Origin: Sutterella sp. | Lineage (GTDB): Bacteria > Pseudomonadota > Gammaproteobacteria > Burkholderiales > Burkholderiaceae_F | DNA: 44,235 nt | NCBI GenBank assembly: GCA_017936545.1 | Contig: JAGBFJ010000084.1 | Location: forward strand, 1 to 44,235 | Direction: 5' to 3' | In this document: positions 16,163-23,411 of the stretch, piece after piece | Layout: each line of letters starts with the position of its first letter | Numbering within the stretch: the first letter of the stretch is position 1 | The notes under the pieces: model-generated | Database searches by the model: none | Told to the model about the DNA's origin: nothing | What the model saw: the letters and a program-made list of their open reading frames with translations, nothing else | Translations under genes and position numbers: made by a program

Positions 16163-16995
16163 GAACGGCTGCTCCCGCGCTCGCGCCGGGGCCGGGCGGA
16201 CCGGTTCCGGCCGCCTGCCGGTGCGTGTTCCTGACCTTTGCGGCGGGCGGCAGCCGGTGCATAGCGGGGCGCTTCGCCCGACGGAGCGGCCAGCAGCGCA
16301 AAGACCGTCGGCAGCTTCGGCAGGGCGCGTTCCTCGGCCGGCTGTGCTTTCCAGCCGGCGGCCGTCAGCGTGCGGATCGATTCGGCGGCGCCGGTGACGT
16401 CGGTGGCCACGGTGATGCGGGTATCCGGTGCAAGCGCTTCGAGCATGCTTTCCAGCATGGCCGTATTGCGGTACGGCGTTTCGATGAAGAGCTGCGTTTC
16501 GGAACGGCGGCTCTCCTTTTCAAGCGTCCGAAGCGCGGCAAGGCGTTCGTCCGCATGGACCGGGAGGTAGCCGAGGAAGCGGAAGCGCTGGCCGTCAAGA
16601 CCGCTGGCCATCAGCGTCATCAGAATCGAGGACGGGCCGACCAGCGGCACCACGCGGATGCCGAGCTCTTGGGCTCGCGAGACGATCTGAGCGCCCGGAT
16701 CGGCAATGCCGGGACAGCCCGATTCGCTCACGATCGCGGCGTCTTCGCCCGCCAGAACGGGTTCGAGCCAACGGTAGAGCAGAGCAGGATCAGGATCGTG
16801 GCCGATTTCCTCGATGCGCAGATCCGAAATGGGACCCGGGTGTCCGAGAAGCTTCAGATAGGCCCGTGCCGACTTGGCTGCCTCGACGAGAAAGAAACGG
16901 ATGCCCGCTGCGCGCGAACGAACGGCGGGCGGCACGGCGGCTTCAAGCGTGCCGTCGGCGATCAGATTCGGAAGACAGTAGAGCGTGCCCGCCAT
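16159..16995 (-). CDS. RsmI-like SAM-dependent methyltransferase (tetrapyrrole methylase fold)
   Basis: A 278-residue member of the RsmI (16S rRNA C1402 2'-O-methyltransferase) superfamily. Seen are 'GTLYCLPNLI' at the N-terminus, the SAM-site loop 'AIVSESGCPGIADPGA', 'VVPLVGPSSILMTLMASGLDG' plus 'QRFRFLGYLP', and 'QLFIETPYRNTAMLE'. Canonical RsmI has 'SDAGTPGISDPG' in the loop. This protein has 'SESGCPGIADPG', matching the second, less characterised paralogue that often sits beside maf in Burkholderiales (from memory). The target could be rRNA or another substrate. A basic, probably disordered tail of about 28 residues follows the domain. It starts 20 bases after maf and overlaps the next gene by 4 bases. 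Confidence 0.85.
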   Translation of the reverse strand: MAGTLYCLPNLIADGTLEAAVPPAVRSRAAGIRFFLVEAAKSARAYLKLLGHPGPISDLRIEEIGHDPDPALLYRWLEPVLAGEDAAIVSESGCPGIADPGAQIVSRAQELGIRVVPLVGPSSILMTLMASGLDGQRFRFLGYLPVHADERLAALRTLEKESRRSETQLFIETPYRNTAMLESMLEALAPDTRITVATDVTGAAESIRTLTAAGWKAQPAEERALPKLPTVFALLAAPSGEAPRYAPAAARRKGQEHAPAGGRNRSARPRRERGSSRS

Positions 16996-17015
16996 GTCGG
17001 TCCCTTCAGACGTCG

Positions 17016-17609
17016 TCAGGCGCGAAGGCCGGGAAGAACTTCAACGCCCGCACGCGTCAGAAGCGTCGTCAGCGCCATCAGCGGCAGACCGATGAGCGAA
17101 GTCGGGTCGTCCGACGTCACGCTGGCCATCAGGGCGATGCCGAGACGCTCGATCTTGGCGGCGCCTGCGCAGTCAAAGGGCTTTTCGCGGTCGACGTAGG
17201 CTTCGATGGCTTCGTCGGAGAGTTCGCGCATGCGGATGGTCGTCTGGCTCTTGAGCTTTTCGGCCCGGCCGTCGGCATCGATGACGCAGAGGGCCGTAGT
17301 GAAGACGACTTCCCGGCCCTGCATGCTCCTGAGCTGCCGGATTGCATTCTCGCGGGTATGGGGCTTGCCGAGCTTCACGCCGTTGAGATCGGCCACCTGG
17401 TCGGAGCCGATCACCACGGCGCCGGGATTGGCGTCCCAGACGGCGCGGGCCTTCTTTTCGGAGAGGCGCAGCGCCGTGTCCTGCGGCGTTTCGCCGGGCA
17501 GGGCGGATTCGTCAATGTCGGGGCTCACGCAGGTGTATGCAATGCCCAGACGGTCGAGGAGCTCGCGCCGGTAGCGGGAGCTCGAGGCAAGGATGAGTGC
17601 TTTCGTCAT
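17016..17609 (-). CDS. maf: Maf/YceF-family nucleotide pyrophosphatase
   Basis: A 197-residue Maf-family protein, which hydrolyses the alpha-beta bond of non-canonical nucleoside triphosphates. It shows the N-terminal 'LILASSSRYRRELLDRLG' motif, 'VIGSDQVADLNGVKLGKPHT' (catalytic Asp in GSDQV), and 'FDCAGAAKIERLG' with 'DDPTSLIGLPL' near the C-terminus. The 'SDQV' form and the C-terminal residues fit the YceF subgroup, which prefers 7-methyl-GTP. ATG 17609 is chosen because the beta-strand motif starts immediately after it; the frame stays open upstream but that stretch has no family similarity. It is divergent from yceD and first in the maf/methylase/nuclease-like operon. Confidence 0.91.
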   Translation of the reverse strand: MTKALILASSSRYRRELLDRLGIAYTCVSPDIDESALPGETPQDTALRLSEKKARAVWDANPGAVVIGSDQVADLNGVKLGKPHTRENAIRQLRSMQGREVVFTTALCVIDADGRAEKLKSQTTIRMRELSDEAIEAYVDREKPFDCAGAAKIERLGIALMASVTSDDPTSLIGLPLMALTTLLTRAGVEVLPGLRA

Positions 17610-17719
17610 AATGCCCAAGATTGTAGCGGCAATCGGTCTGCCGGTCAGAGCGTGAGACGGGTTTTCATCGGCGCCTGCGGCCGCGGGCCGGGCCGGAGAC
17701 CCGCCGCGGCGGCATTCGG

Positions 17720-17725
17720 TAGAAT
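17720..17725 (+). promoter_or_regulatory. Candidate -10 box of yceD
   Basis: TAGAAT within TCGGTAGAATG, the same 11-base context as the promoter at 42899-42909, which suggests a recurring extended -10 form in this genome. It lies 65 bases before yceD. A leader hairpin (17743-17748 with 17752-17757) follows. Confidence 0.45.
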
Positions 17726-17790
17726 GTTCGGACCCGGTCCGCGGGAGCGATGCTCCCGGCGGACGCCGATGTACGCAATCAGGATAGAAA

Positions 17791-18294
17791 ATGTCTCTCA
17801 CACTGGATGTCTTTGAACTTTCCCGCACCCGCGGCGTCGTCGAAGGCGACATGCCGCTCGAGGACATGCCCGAACTGGCTTCCGAGGTGCTCGGACTCGA
17901 GGGCGGCGCGGTGCATTTTCGCATCGAGGGGCTCGGCATCGTCGAGCGTCTCCCTGCTGCTGCGCTGACGATTGAAGCGGGCGTCGTCATGCAGTGCGCA
18001 CGCTGCAACGAACCCGTGACCGTCCCCGTCACCCGCGAACTCACCTTCCGTTTTACCAAGACCGAAGAAGAAGCCAATGCCCTGCCGATCGACGAGGAGG
18101 GCGAAGACGAGGAAGTCATCGTCGGCAGCAAGAAGCTCTCGGCGGCCGCCTGGATTCAGGAGGAAGTGATTCTCTCGCTTCCCGCCATGCCGCTTCACGA
18201 GGACTGCGAAGCCGAATGGGAGGACGACGAGGAGCCGGCGCCTGAAGAGGAAAAGCCGAATCCCTTCGCCGCGCTTGCCGCGCTCAAGCACTAA
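17791..18294 (+). CDS. yceD: YceD (DUF177) family protein, linked to 23S rRNA accumulation
   Basis: A 167-residue acidic protein of the DUF177 family. C69-x2-C72 in 'MQCARCNEPVTVPV' and a third Cys in 'HEDCEAEWED' match the conserved cysteines of the group, and the acidic tail is typical. In bacteria and plastids, YceD proteins are reported to support 23S rRNA accumulation and are usually encoded directly upstream of rpmF (ribosomal protein L32). Here no rpmF follows; a terminator begins 29 bases after the stop. It is divergent from maf, an order common in related bacteria. Confidence 0.88.
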   Translation: MSLTLDVFELSRTRGVVEGDMPLEDMPELASEVLGLEGGAVHFRIEGLGIVERLPAAALTIEAGVVMQCARCNEPVTVPVTRELTFRFTKTEEEANALPIDEEGEDEEVIVGSKKLSAAAWIQEEVILSLPAMPLHEDCEAEWEDDEEPAPEEEKPNPFAALAALKH

Positions 18295-18323
18295 GCCGGA
18301 AATCCGGGCGTCAGTGTCAGACG

Positions 18324-18360
18324 GGGCCGGCGGTCTGTTTCGGACCGCGCGGCCCTTTTT
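18324..18360 (+). terminator. Terminator after yceD
   Basis: A 12-bp GC stem with one bulge (18324-18335 with 18343-18355) followed by T5 (18356-18360). It makes yceD a single-gene unit. Confidence 0.82.
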
Positions 18361-18664
18361 GTGTCCGCGTGTTGCCCTTTCAAACGTTATTGATAAGAAT
18401 AATTTATCGATAACGTCTGCTTTCAGAGGCCGAAAAATCAATTCGAAAAAGATAGGCTTTCCAGGGTGTATCAGGGTAAACGCCTGAGATGTAGGTGTTT
18501 ATGCGAAGTATTCAACAATAGCCCTTTGTCCTACAATGAAGGTCGAAGAGGTCTGTCCGAACCTTACGGTTTGTTATAGACCTACGTGATGAGAGACCGT
18601 GCGACTCCATCCGCGCGAACGGCCTCTGCGGAAACTCTGGAGCGGAGAACGGACATCGGGCGCC
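18361..18664. other. Intergenic region upstream of the LysR gene
   Basis: About 300 bases without a supportable gene; I looked for rpmF and did not find it. It is visibly A/T-richer than its surroundings. It holds a long imperfect inverted repeat at 18384-18416 and three copies of a CCTAC motif (reverse at 18489-18496, forward at 18530-18537 and 18580-18587), resembling one at 19661-19668 ahead of the DASS gene. Confidence 0.6.
18384..18416. repeat. 13-bp inverted repeat, A/T-rich
   Basis: ACGTTATTGATAA (18384-18396) pairs with TTATCGATAACGT (18404-18416) with a single mismatch, around a 7-base loop. There is no T tract, so it is unlikely to be a terminator. It could be an operator for the LysR gene at 18665 or a structural dyad. 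Confidence 0.6.
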
Positions 18665-19576
18665 ATGCTTTCATTCATCCATTTGCGTACTTTTCTGACA
18701 GTCATCAAGCAGGGGAGCTTTACCCGGGCGGCGCATGAACTGAGCCTGACTCAGCCCGCCGTGAGCGGGCACATCGCTGCGCTGGAAGAAGAGTTCGGCA
18801 TGCCGCTCTTCAACCGCACCGGCAAGAAGATCGTCCTCACCGATGCGGGCAGCATTCTTCAGAAGGGCGCCCGGGACATCCTCGACCGCGTCGAGGATCT
18901 GAAGGGCGAGCTCACGGACCTGAAGGCGCTTCGCGGCGGGACGATCCGCATCGGCGCTTCGAAGATCATCGGCGTCTACATGCTCCCGCGCATTCTGATG
19001 GCGTTTCGCGATCAGTTCCCGGACATCGAGCTGCAGATCTCGATTCATTCGGCGCACACGATCGCCGGCCAGGTCGAGGACAATGCCTACGACCTGGCTA
19101 TCGTCGGCGAGGGCGACCAGATCGCTTCCCGCAATATCGGCACCAAGGTGATCGGAGAAGACAGACTCGTCGTCATAGCCTCGCCGAACCATCCGCTGGC
19201 GTCGCGAGGCATGGTGACGATCGAGGAACTGGGCAGCGAGCCCTTCATTCTCTCGGGACGTCTGACGGCGTCGCTGCAGAGCCTCAAGGCGCAGCTTTCC
19301 GAACTCGGCGTCAATCTGAAGAGCTCGATCGAGATGGACGAAGCCGGGGCTATCAAGCGCGCGGTGGAGGAAGGCGCGGGTCTGGCCATTCTGTCCCGGT
19401 CGGTCGTCGAGCGCGAACTGATCGAAGGACGGCTGATTGAACTTCAGCTTGACCATCAGATTCTGAAACGCAGCATTCTGATGCTCTGGCGTCAGGACAG
19501 AAGATTTTCCAAAAATACCGAAGCTTTCATGCGCTTTCTCCAGAAGGCGTTTGCGGACACCTATGTCCGGAATTAA
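18665..19576 (+). CDS. LysR-family transcriptional regulator
   Basis: A 303-residue LysR-type regulator. The N-terminal winged helix-turn-helix covers residues 1-60 with 'FLTVIKQGSFTRAAHELSLT' then 'QPAVSGHIAALEEEFGMPLF', the standard signature. The rest is a periplasmic-binding-protein-like effector domain. LysR proteins act as tetramers on dyads upstream of targets and usually activate in the presence of a small metabolite. ATG 18665 is preferred over an in-frame GTG at 18599 because the HTH starts four residues later. The DASS transporter follows 144 bases downstream in the same direction, with a CTACA-N8-TGTAG dyad between them, so that carrier is the likely target. Confidence 0.9.
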   Translation: MLSFIHLRTFLTVIKQGSFTRAAHELSLTQPAVSGHIAALEEEFGMPLFNRTGKKIVLTDAGSILQKGARDILDRVEDLKGELTDLKALRGGTIRIGASKIIGVYMLPRILMAFRDQFPDIELQISIHSAHTIAGQVEDNAYDLAIVGEGDQIASRNIGTKVIGEDRLVVIASPNHPLASRGMVTIEELGSEPFILSGRLTASLQSLKAQLSELGVNLKSSIEMDEAGAIKRAVEEGAGLAILSRSVVERELIEGRLIELQLDHQILKRSILMLWRQDRRFSKNTEAFMRFLQKAFADTYVRN

Positions 19577-19662
19577 TCCTTCAATCAGCTTGAACCCTGA
19601 GACCCATAAGGAAGCCTGATATTAAAAATAATGAATCTCGATTCTGTAAGCGCTTAAAAGAC

Positions 19663-19680
19663 CTACATTATCTGCTGTAG
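19663..19680. promoter_or_regulatory. Candidate LysR-type dyad ahead of the DASS gene
   Basis: CTACA, eight bases, TGTAG: a short dyad 41-58 bases before the DASS start. The left half sits in ACCTACAT, also found near the LysR gene. Spacing and position fit a LysR binding site; identity is inference. Confidence 0.4.
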
Positions 19681-19720
19681 ATACAGCAAGACTGCCTTTA
19701 AAGCAGCAAGGAGATTCCTT

Positions 19721-21262
19721 ATGGGTGCAACAACCGTCAAAACTGCTCAGACAGCAGCGGATCAGGCCTATGATCCGCTCGACATGAACAGCTACTCTCT
19801 CAACAAGATGCCGAAGCGTCCTCTGACGCCCGTCGGCAAGTTCTTCAGAATCTGGGGCCTCCCGATCGCCGCCGTGCTTTTTGTGCTGACGGCCTATGTG
19901 TTCCAGTTCCCGATTCTCAATCCGAAGCAGCAGATCATGTTCGGTCTGTTCGCCACGGCACTCTTCCTCTGGGTGAGCGAAGCCGTTCCGAACTACGTGA
20001 CGTCGATGCTGCTCATCTGCGGCCTCATTCTTACCGGCACGCTTAAAGCCAAACCCGCCATGGCAACCCTCGGCGACCCGGTGATCTGGCTGAACATTTC
20101 GGCCTTCGTGATGGCTTCCGCCATGGTGAAGACCGACCTCGTAAAGCGCGTCGCGCTGTGGCTCATCCTGAAGTTCGGCAAGAACGCCGGGATGATCTTC
20201 ATCACGTTCCTCGCGATCAACATCATTCTGGCTGCGTTCGTGAACGCCACGGCTGCCAAGGCTGCTCTGATGATGCCGCTCTTCATGGTGGTGTCCGCCG
20301 TCTACGGCGCGCCCGGCACGGATACGACGAACAACTTCGCCCGCAACCTCGTGCTTCACAACCTTCTGATGATCAATGCGAGCTGCAACACGTTCATGAC
20401 GGGTTCCGGCGCGAACCTCCTCGGCGTGGCGCTTCTTGCCGGTGCCGGAGTGCAGATCTTCTACTTCGACTGGTTCGTCGCCGGTCTGCCGCTCGTGCTC
20501 GCCTTCGGTCTCCTTTCCTACGCGATCGGCGTGCGCTTCGTCTTCCCGCTCACGGCCGAAGACCGTCAGCCGAAGCTCGAAGGCGGCCGCGAAGCTCTTG
20601 CCAAGGCCTACCGCGAGCTCGGCCCGGTCAAGCTCAATGAAGTCAAGGCCTTCATCGTCTTCATGATCGTTCTTCTCGTGTGGGCTACCGACAAGCTCCA
20701 CGGCCTCAACGCTACCGTGGTCGCCATGCTCGGCGCCATCGTGATGCTGGCTCCGCAGTTCAAACTGCTCTCCTGGAACGACGTCGACATTCCCTGGCAC
20801 CTGATGATCTTCTCGGCGGGTGCGTATTCTCTCGGCGCCGGCCTGACCAAGACCAAGCTGATGGACGTTCTGACCGTTCAGATGATGGACAAGCTCGGCA
20901 TGCAGTCCATGTCCTTCCTGACGCTCTACGCGCTCCTGACCGCCATCTTCATCGCGAGCCACTTCATCTTTCAGTCGAAGAACATGCGTACGCTGATCTT
21001 CATGCCGATCGTGATCGGCATCGCACAGACCCTGAAGATCGACATTCTCTCGCTTGCTCTTCCGGTTGCGCTCTGCATCAACTGCTGCTGGTCGCTCCCC
21101 TTCAACGCGAAGCCCAACGCCATGCTCTACGGTACCAACAAGTACACGATGGGCGAATCCTTCAAGTACGGCTTCACGATGTCGGTTCTCTACTGGCTCC
21201 TCCTTCTCATCGCCGGCGGCACGTACTTCACGTGGCTCGGCATCACCCCTGGGTTCTTTTGA
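19721..21262 (+). CDS. DASS-family anion:sodium symporter (CitT/SdcS-like)
   Basis: A 513-residue inner-membrane carrier with about 12-14 hydrophobic segments. It matches the divalent anion:Na+ symporter family: 'FGLFATALFLWVSEAVP' near the start, 'FVNATAAKAALMMPLFM' in the first conserved hairpin, and 'SLPFNAKPNAMLYGTNKYTM' in the second, where the family has SNT-type motifs. Known substrates are C4-dicarboxylates, citrate, tartrate or sulfate; the choice here is open. 'NATAAKAA' and 'FNAKPNAM' replace the usual 'SNTAT' motifs, so substrate or coupling ion may be atypical. A good Shine-Dalgarno (AAGGAG, 19708-19713) supports ATG 19721. Probably controlled by the LysR protein encoded just upstream. 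Confidence 0.87.
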   Translation: MGATTVKTAQTAADQAYDPLDMNSYSLNKMPKRPLTPVGKFFRIWGLPIAAVLFVLTAYVFQFPILNPKQQIMFGLFATALFLWVSEAVPNYVTSMLLICGLILTGTLKAKPAMATLGDPVIWLNISAFVMASAMVKTDLVKRVALWLILKFGKNAGMIFITFLAINIILAAFVNATAAKAALMMPLFMVVSAVYGAPGTDTTNNFARNLVLHNLLMINASCNTFMTGSGANLLGVALLAGAGVQIFYFDWFVAGLPLVLAFGLLSYAIGVRFVFPLTAEDRQPKLEGGREALAKAYRELGPVKLNEVKAFIVFMIVLLVWATDKLHGLNATVVAMLGAIVMLAPQFKLLSWNDVDIPWHLMIFSAGAYSLGAGLTKTKLMDVLTVQMMDKLGMQSMSFLTLYALLTAIFIASHFIFQSKNMRTLIFMPIVIGIAQTLKIDILSLALPVALCINCCWSLPFNAKPNAMLYGTNKYTMGESFKYGFTMSVLYWLLLLIAGGTYFTWLGITPGFF

Positions 21263-21302
21263 TCCTGAGCTGATGAAGCAGGTACACTGCAGTTAAACGA
21301 CT

Positions 21303-21337
21303 AAGCGGCGCTGGTCTTGAGACCGGCGCCGCTTTGC
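21303..21337. terminator. Bidirectional terminator between DASS and PLD genes
   Basis: A 15-bp stem (21303-21317 with 21320-21334, one G-U pair) with a very tight loop and short T-rich flank. It separates two converging units. Confidence 0.75.
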
Positions 21338-21357
21338 TGTGTGCGCGGCATTGCCGT

Positions 21358-21942
21358 CTATTTCTGTTCGGGCGATGCGGCACTGCCGGCAGGACGGGCG
21401 GCAAAGGCGCTGCTGTGAGCCCGGTGGAGCATCCAGTTTTCTTCATAAAGGTCGGCGAGCGCCGGCGAGTCGAGAATGAGCAGATTTTCGGCGTTACGCG
21501 ATTCCGCGTTTTTGTTGTAGTTGTAGCTGCCGGTGACGACCCAGCGCCCCTCCGTCACCGTGACCTTGTTGTGGGCGGTTTTGTGTTCGGCGTCGATGAA
21601 GACCGGAACGCCGCCCGAAAGCAGCCTGGGTGCGACGCTGCGCTTGTCCGACAGATGGGATTTGTCGAGAATCACCGCCGTGTCGACGCCGCGCCGGTGT
21701 GCGCGGATCAGAGCGTCGGCGATGTGAGTATTGGAAAAGTGAAACATGGCGACGCGCACCCGGACGGATGCCGCATCAATCATGCCGATGACGGCTGCCT
21801 GACCGCTTTCTTCGGGAGAAAAGACGACGCGGGCGGAAGATACCGCAGCGGTGTGCGGCTCGGCGGACATCGTGCTCCCGGCAAAGGCCGGGGTGAAAAG
21901 AAAAGCCGCGGCAAGCAGCGCGGCAAAGCGGCGGGTCATCAT
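21358..21942 (-). CDS. Exported PLD-superfamily nuclease (Nuc-like)
   Basis: A 194-residue protein with a signal peptide (residues 1-21, ending AFA) and one phospholipase D-type half-domain, the size of Salmonella Nuc, which works as a homodimer. The HKD-type motif reads H124-N-K126-VTVT-E131-G, with Glu where the canonical motif has Asp, followed by G138-S-Y-N141 and 'NAESRNAENLLIL', close to Nuc's 'AAETKNSENAVVI' (from memory). Likely a periplasmic or secreted phosphodiesterase acting on nucleic acid, but the Asp-to-Glu change leaves activity uncertain. Its ATG overlaps the stop of the UTRA gene by 4 bases (ATGA), so its translation is coupled to that protein. Confidence 0.82.
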   Translation of the reverse strand: MMTRRFAALLAAAFLFTPAFAGSTMSAEPHTAAVSSARVVFSPEESGQAAVIGMIDAASVRVRVAMFHFSNTHIADALIRAHRRGVDTAVILDKSHLSDKRSVAPRLLSGGVPVFIDAEHKTAHNKVTVTEGRWVVTGSYNYNKNAESRNAENLLILDSPALADLYEENWMLHRAHSSAFAARPAGSAASPEQK

Positions 21943-22517
21943 GAAATGCGGTCCTCGGAGTCAAGCTTCACGTTGAGACTGAAAGCATAACGCGATGCCG
22001 GATGAACGGAGACCGTCGTCAGAAGAAGTTCGCCGTGCTCGGTCAGATAGCGGCGCAGAATTCTGAGGCAGGGCGTGCCGGGATCGGCGCTCAGCTGCCG
22101 CGCGGCTTCTTCGGAAAGCAGAGAGGCTTCGACGCTCTGGCGGATCTCGGTGCAGCGTTTGCCGAACACCGAAGCGATGATGTCGATCATCAGGCGGTCG
22201 GGATGCTTCGGTACTTCCTTCACGAGCGCCTGCCATTCGCGACGCACGTATTCGGTGGTCCGGGCAATCGGCGGTTCGCCCGGACGGGAGCCGAGGCGCA
22301 CCATGGAAAAACGGATCAGCGTTTCGCCGGGCGGACAGAAGATGCGCGCCGCGAGTTCCTTGCTCACCACGATTTCCCGGATGTCCAGAATCCGGCGCCG
22401 GTTGGCGGAGGCCAGACGGTCGAGGTCGGCAAAGGTGCTCAGCTGCCGGTTGAAGCCCTGTTCGCATACAAATTGAGATATGTACGCCTGATCTTCTGCT
22501 GACATAAGACCATACAT
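21939..22517 (-). CDS. Stand-alone UTRA-domain protein (GntR/HutC regulator lacking its HTH)
   Basis: A 192-residue protein that is essentially only the effector domain of a HutC-type regulator. 'LDIREIVVSKELAARIF' leads into 'CPPGETLIRFSMVRLG', and the end 'CLRILRRYLTEHGELLLTTV' plus 'SVHPASRYAFSLNVKL' is the classic UTRA finish. No winged helix precedes it: this frame hits a stop at 22530-22532, and I see no HTH-like sequence in any minus frame up to 22750. Either it is the surviving half of a broken regulator or a free ligand-binding domain. It is fully open and coupled to the downstream PLD gene, which argues for continued translation. Start uncertain: ATG 22517 or the in-frame ATG 22505; neither has a strong Shine-Dalgarno. 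Confidence 0.78.
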   Translation of the reverse strand: MYGLMSAEDQAYISQFVCEQGFNRQLSTFADLDRLASANRRRILDIREIVVSKELAARIFCPPGETLIRFSMVRLGSRPGEPPIARTTEYVRREWQALVKEVPKHPDRLMIDIIASVFGKRCTEIRQSVEASLLSEEAARQLSADPGTPCLRILRRYLTEHGELLLTTVSVHPASRYAFSLNVKLDSEDRIS

Positions 22518-22642
22518 ATTGAAAAAACTTCAGAAGATCAAAAGTCATTGCCGGAAGATGCGGATCCCATGCCGGCAATAAGTACGGTACATAAACGAAT
22601 ATGTACGGCTGCGGCGGACGATGCCGGAAAAGCTGCGAAGAT

Positions 22643-22685
22643 AAAAAAAGCGCCTGCAGATCCCGTGCGGGTCCTGCAGGCGTTT
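22643..22685 (-). terminator. Terminator of the CYTH operon
   Basis: A GC-rich 15-bp stem with two mismatches (22651-22665 with 22668-22682), followed on the minus strand by a T7 tract (22649-22643). It ends the leftward CYTH pair about 80 bases after its last stop. Confidence 0.8.
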
Positions 22686-22761
22686 AACGCCGGTCCGTCA
22701 GCAGAACCGCTTCGGGACCGTAGGAGGAGTTAGGAGAACTAACTAACTGGAAATGAAAGGG

Positions 22762-23397
22762 TTACATGCCGACCACTTTCTTGGCGGCCTTGAGGTAGTT
22801 GGTGTTTGGCAGTTCGGCGATGCCGAGCGCTTCGACAGCGCCCTTCATGGCTTCGTAGTTTTCGCTTTCGCAGCAGGCCGTTTCAACCATGGCGCCGTTG
22901 AACCAGACCTTGGCGTATTCGCAGATGACGCCGTTCACGCTGAAGCCGTAGCGCTTCTTTTCAACCGTGACGAGAGCGAGTTCCGGATGTTCGCGGACAA
23001 TGTCGCAGAATTCGTCGAAGGTGTAGCCGTTCTTGTCGAGGGCGATTTCAACCTGAAGGTTGCGGAGAATTTCAGCGAGTTCTTCGCGCTTGACCGGGAA
23101 CTGGAACTTGCCGCGCGGCTGGAAGATTTCGAAGCCTTCGGGCGTTTCGCCGACCTTGGTCTTAATGTCGAGGAGACCGTCGCGAACCTTGACGTTCGCT
23201 TCGTTGGTCTTCTTCGAGAGGATGTACGTTTCGGCAGGCATCACGCGGGCCTTGAAGAGCGTGGCCTTGCAGCACCACATGTGTTCGACGACGCCTTCGA
23301 TGATGTCCTTGCCGAACACTCGGAATTCAGCGCGGGGAACGATCTTGGCAGCTTCTTCGGCGGAAGTGGCAACGTTCTTAGCGTAGGTATCAGCCAT
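22762..23397 (-). CDS. Divergent CYTH-like protein with degenerate active-site positions
   Basis: A 211-residue protein with no immediately recognisable family, but which lines up with its upstream neighbour. 'NVKVRDGLLDIKTKVG' matches that gene's 'VRIRTVGDKAFMTVKGP'. 'KKRYGFSVNGVICEYAKVWF' followed by 'NGAMVETACCESENYEAM' matches 'KARYKIPMGEFVWEVDEFF' followed by 'LIVAEIELKSEDQAF'. Three acidic positions of the triphosphate/metal tunnel look lost: the N-terminal ExExK becomes 'AEFRVF', EVD becomes EYA, and EIE becomes ETA. Arg and Lys positions are kept. It may still bind a polyphosphate without hydrolysing it, or act as a partner subunit. It starts 14 bases after the intact CYTH gene in the same operon and is followed by a terminator. 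Confidence 0.72.
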   Translation of the reverse strand: MADTYAKNVATSAEEAAKIVPRAEFRVFGKDIIEGVVEHMWCCKATLFKARVMPAETYILSKKTNEANVKVRDGLLDIKTKVGETPEGFEIFQPRGKFQFPVKREELAEILRNLQVEIALDKNGYTFDEFCDIVREHPELALVTVEKKRYGFSVNGVICEYAKVWFNGAMVETACCESENYEAMKGAVEALGIAELPNTNYLKAAKKVVGM

Positions 23398-23411
23398 GAT
23401 GATTCTCCGAA

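Noticed and set aside
18295-18490. Possible rpmF after yceD
   Set aside because: No frame begins with an L32-like basic sequence, and a terminator starts 29 bases after yceD.
22530-22750. Possible lost winged-helix domain for the UTRA gene
   Set aside because: Read through in all minus frames: stop codons and no GntR-type PSExxLA or TVRxAL pattern. I treat the domain as absent, not frameshifted.
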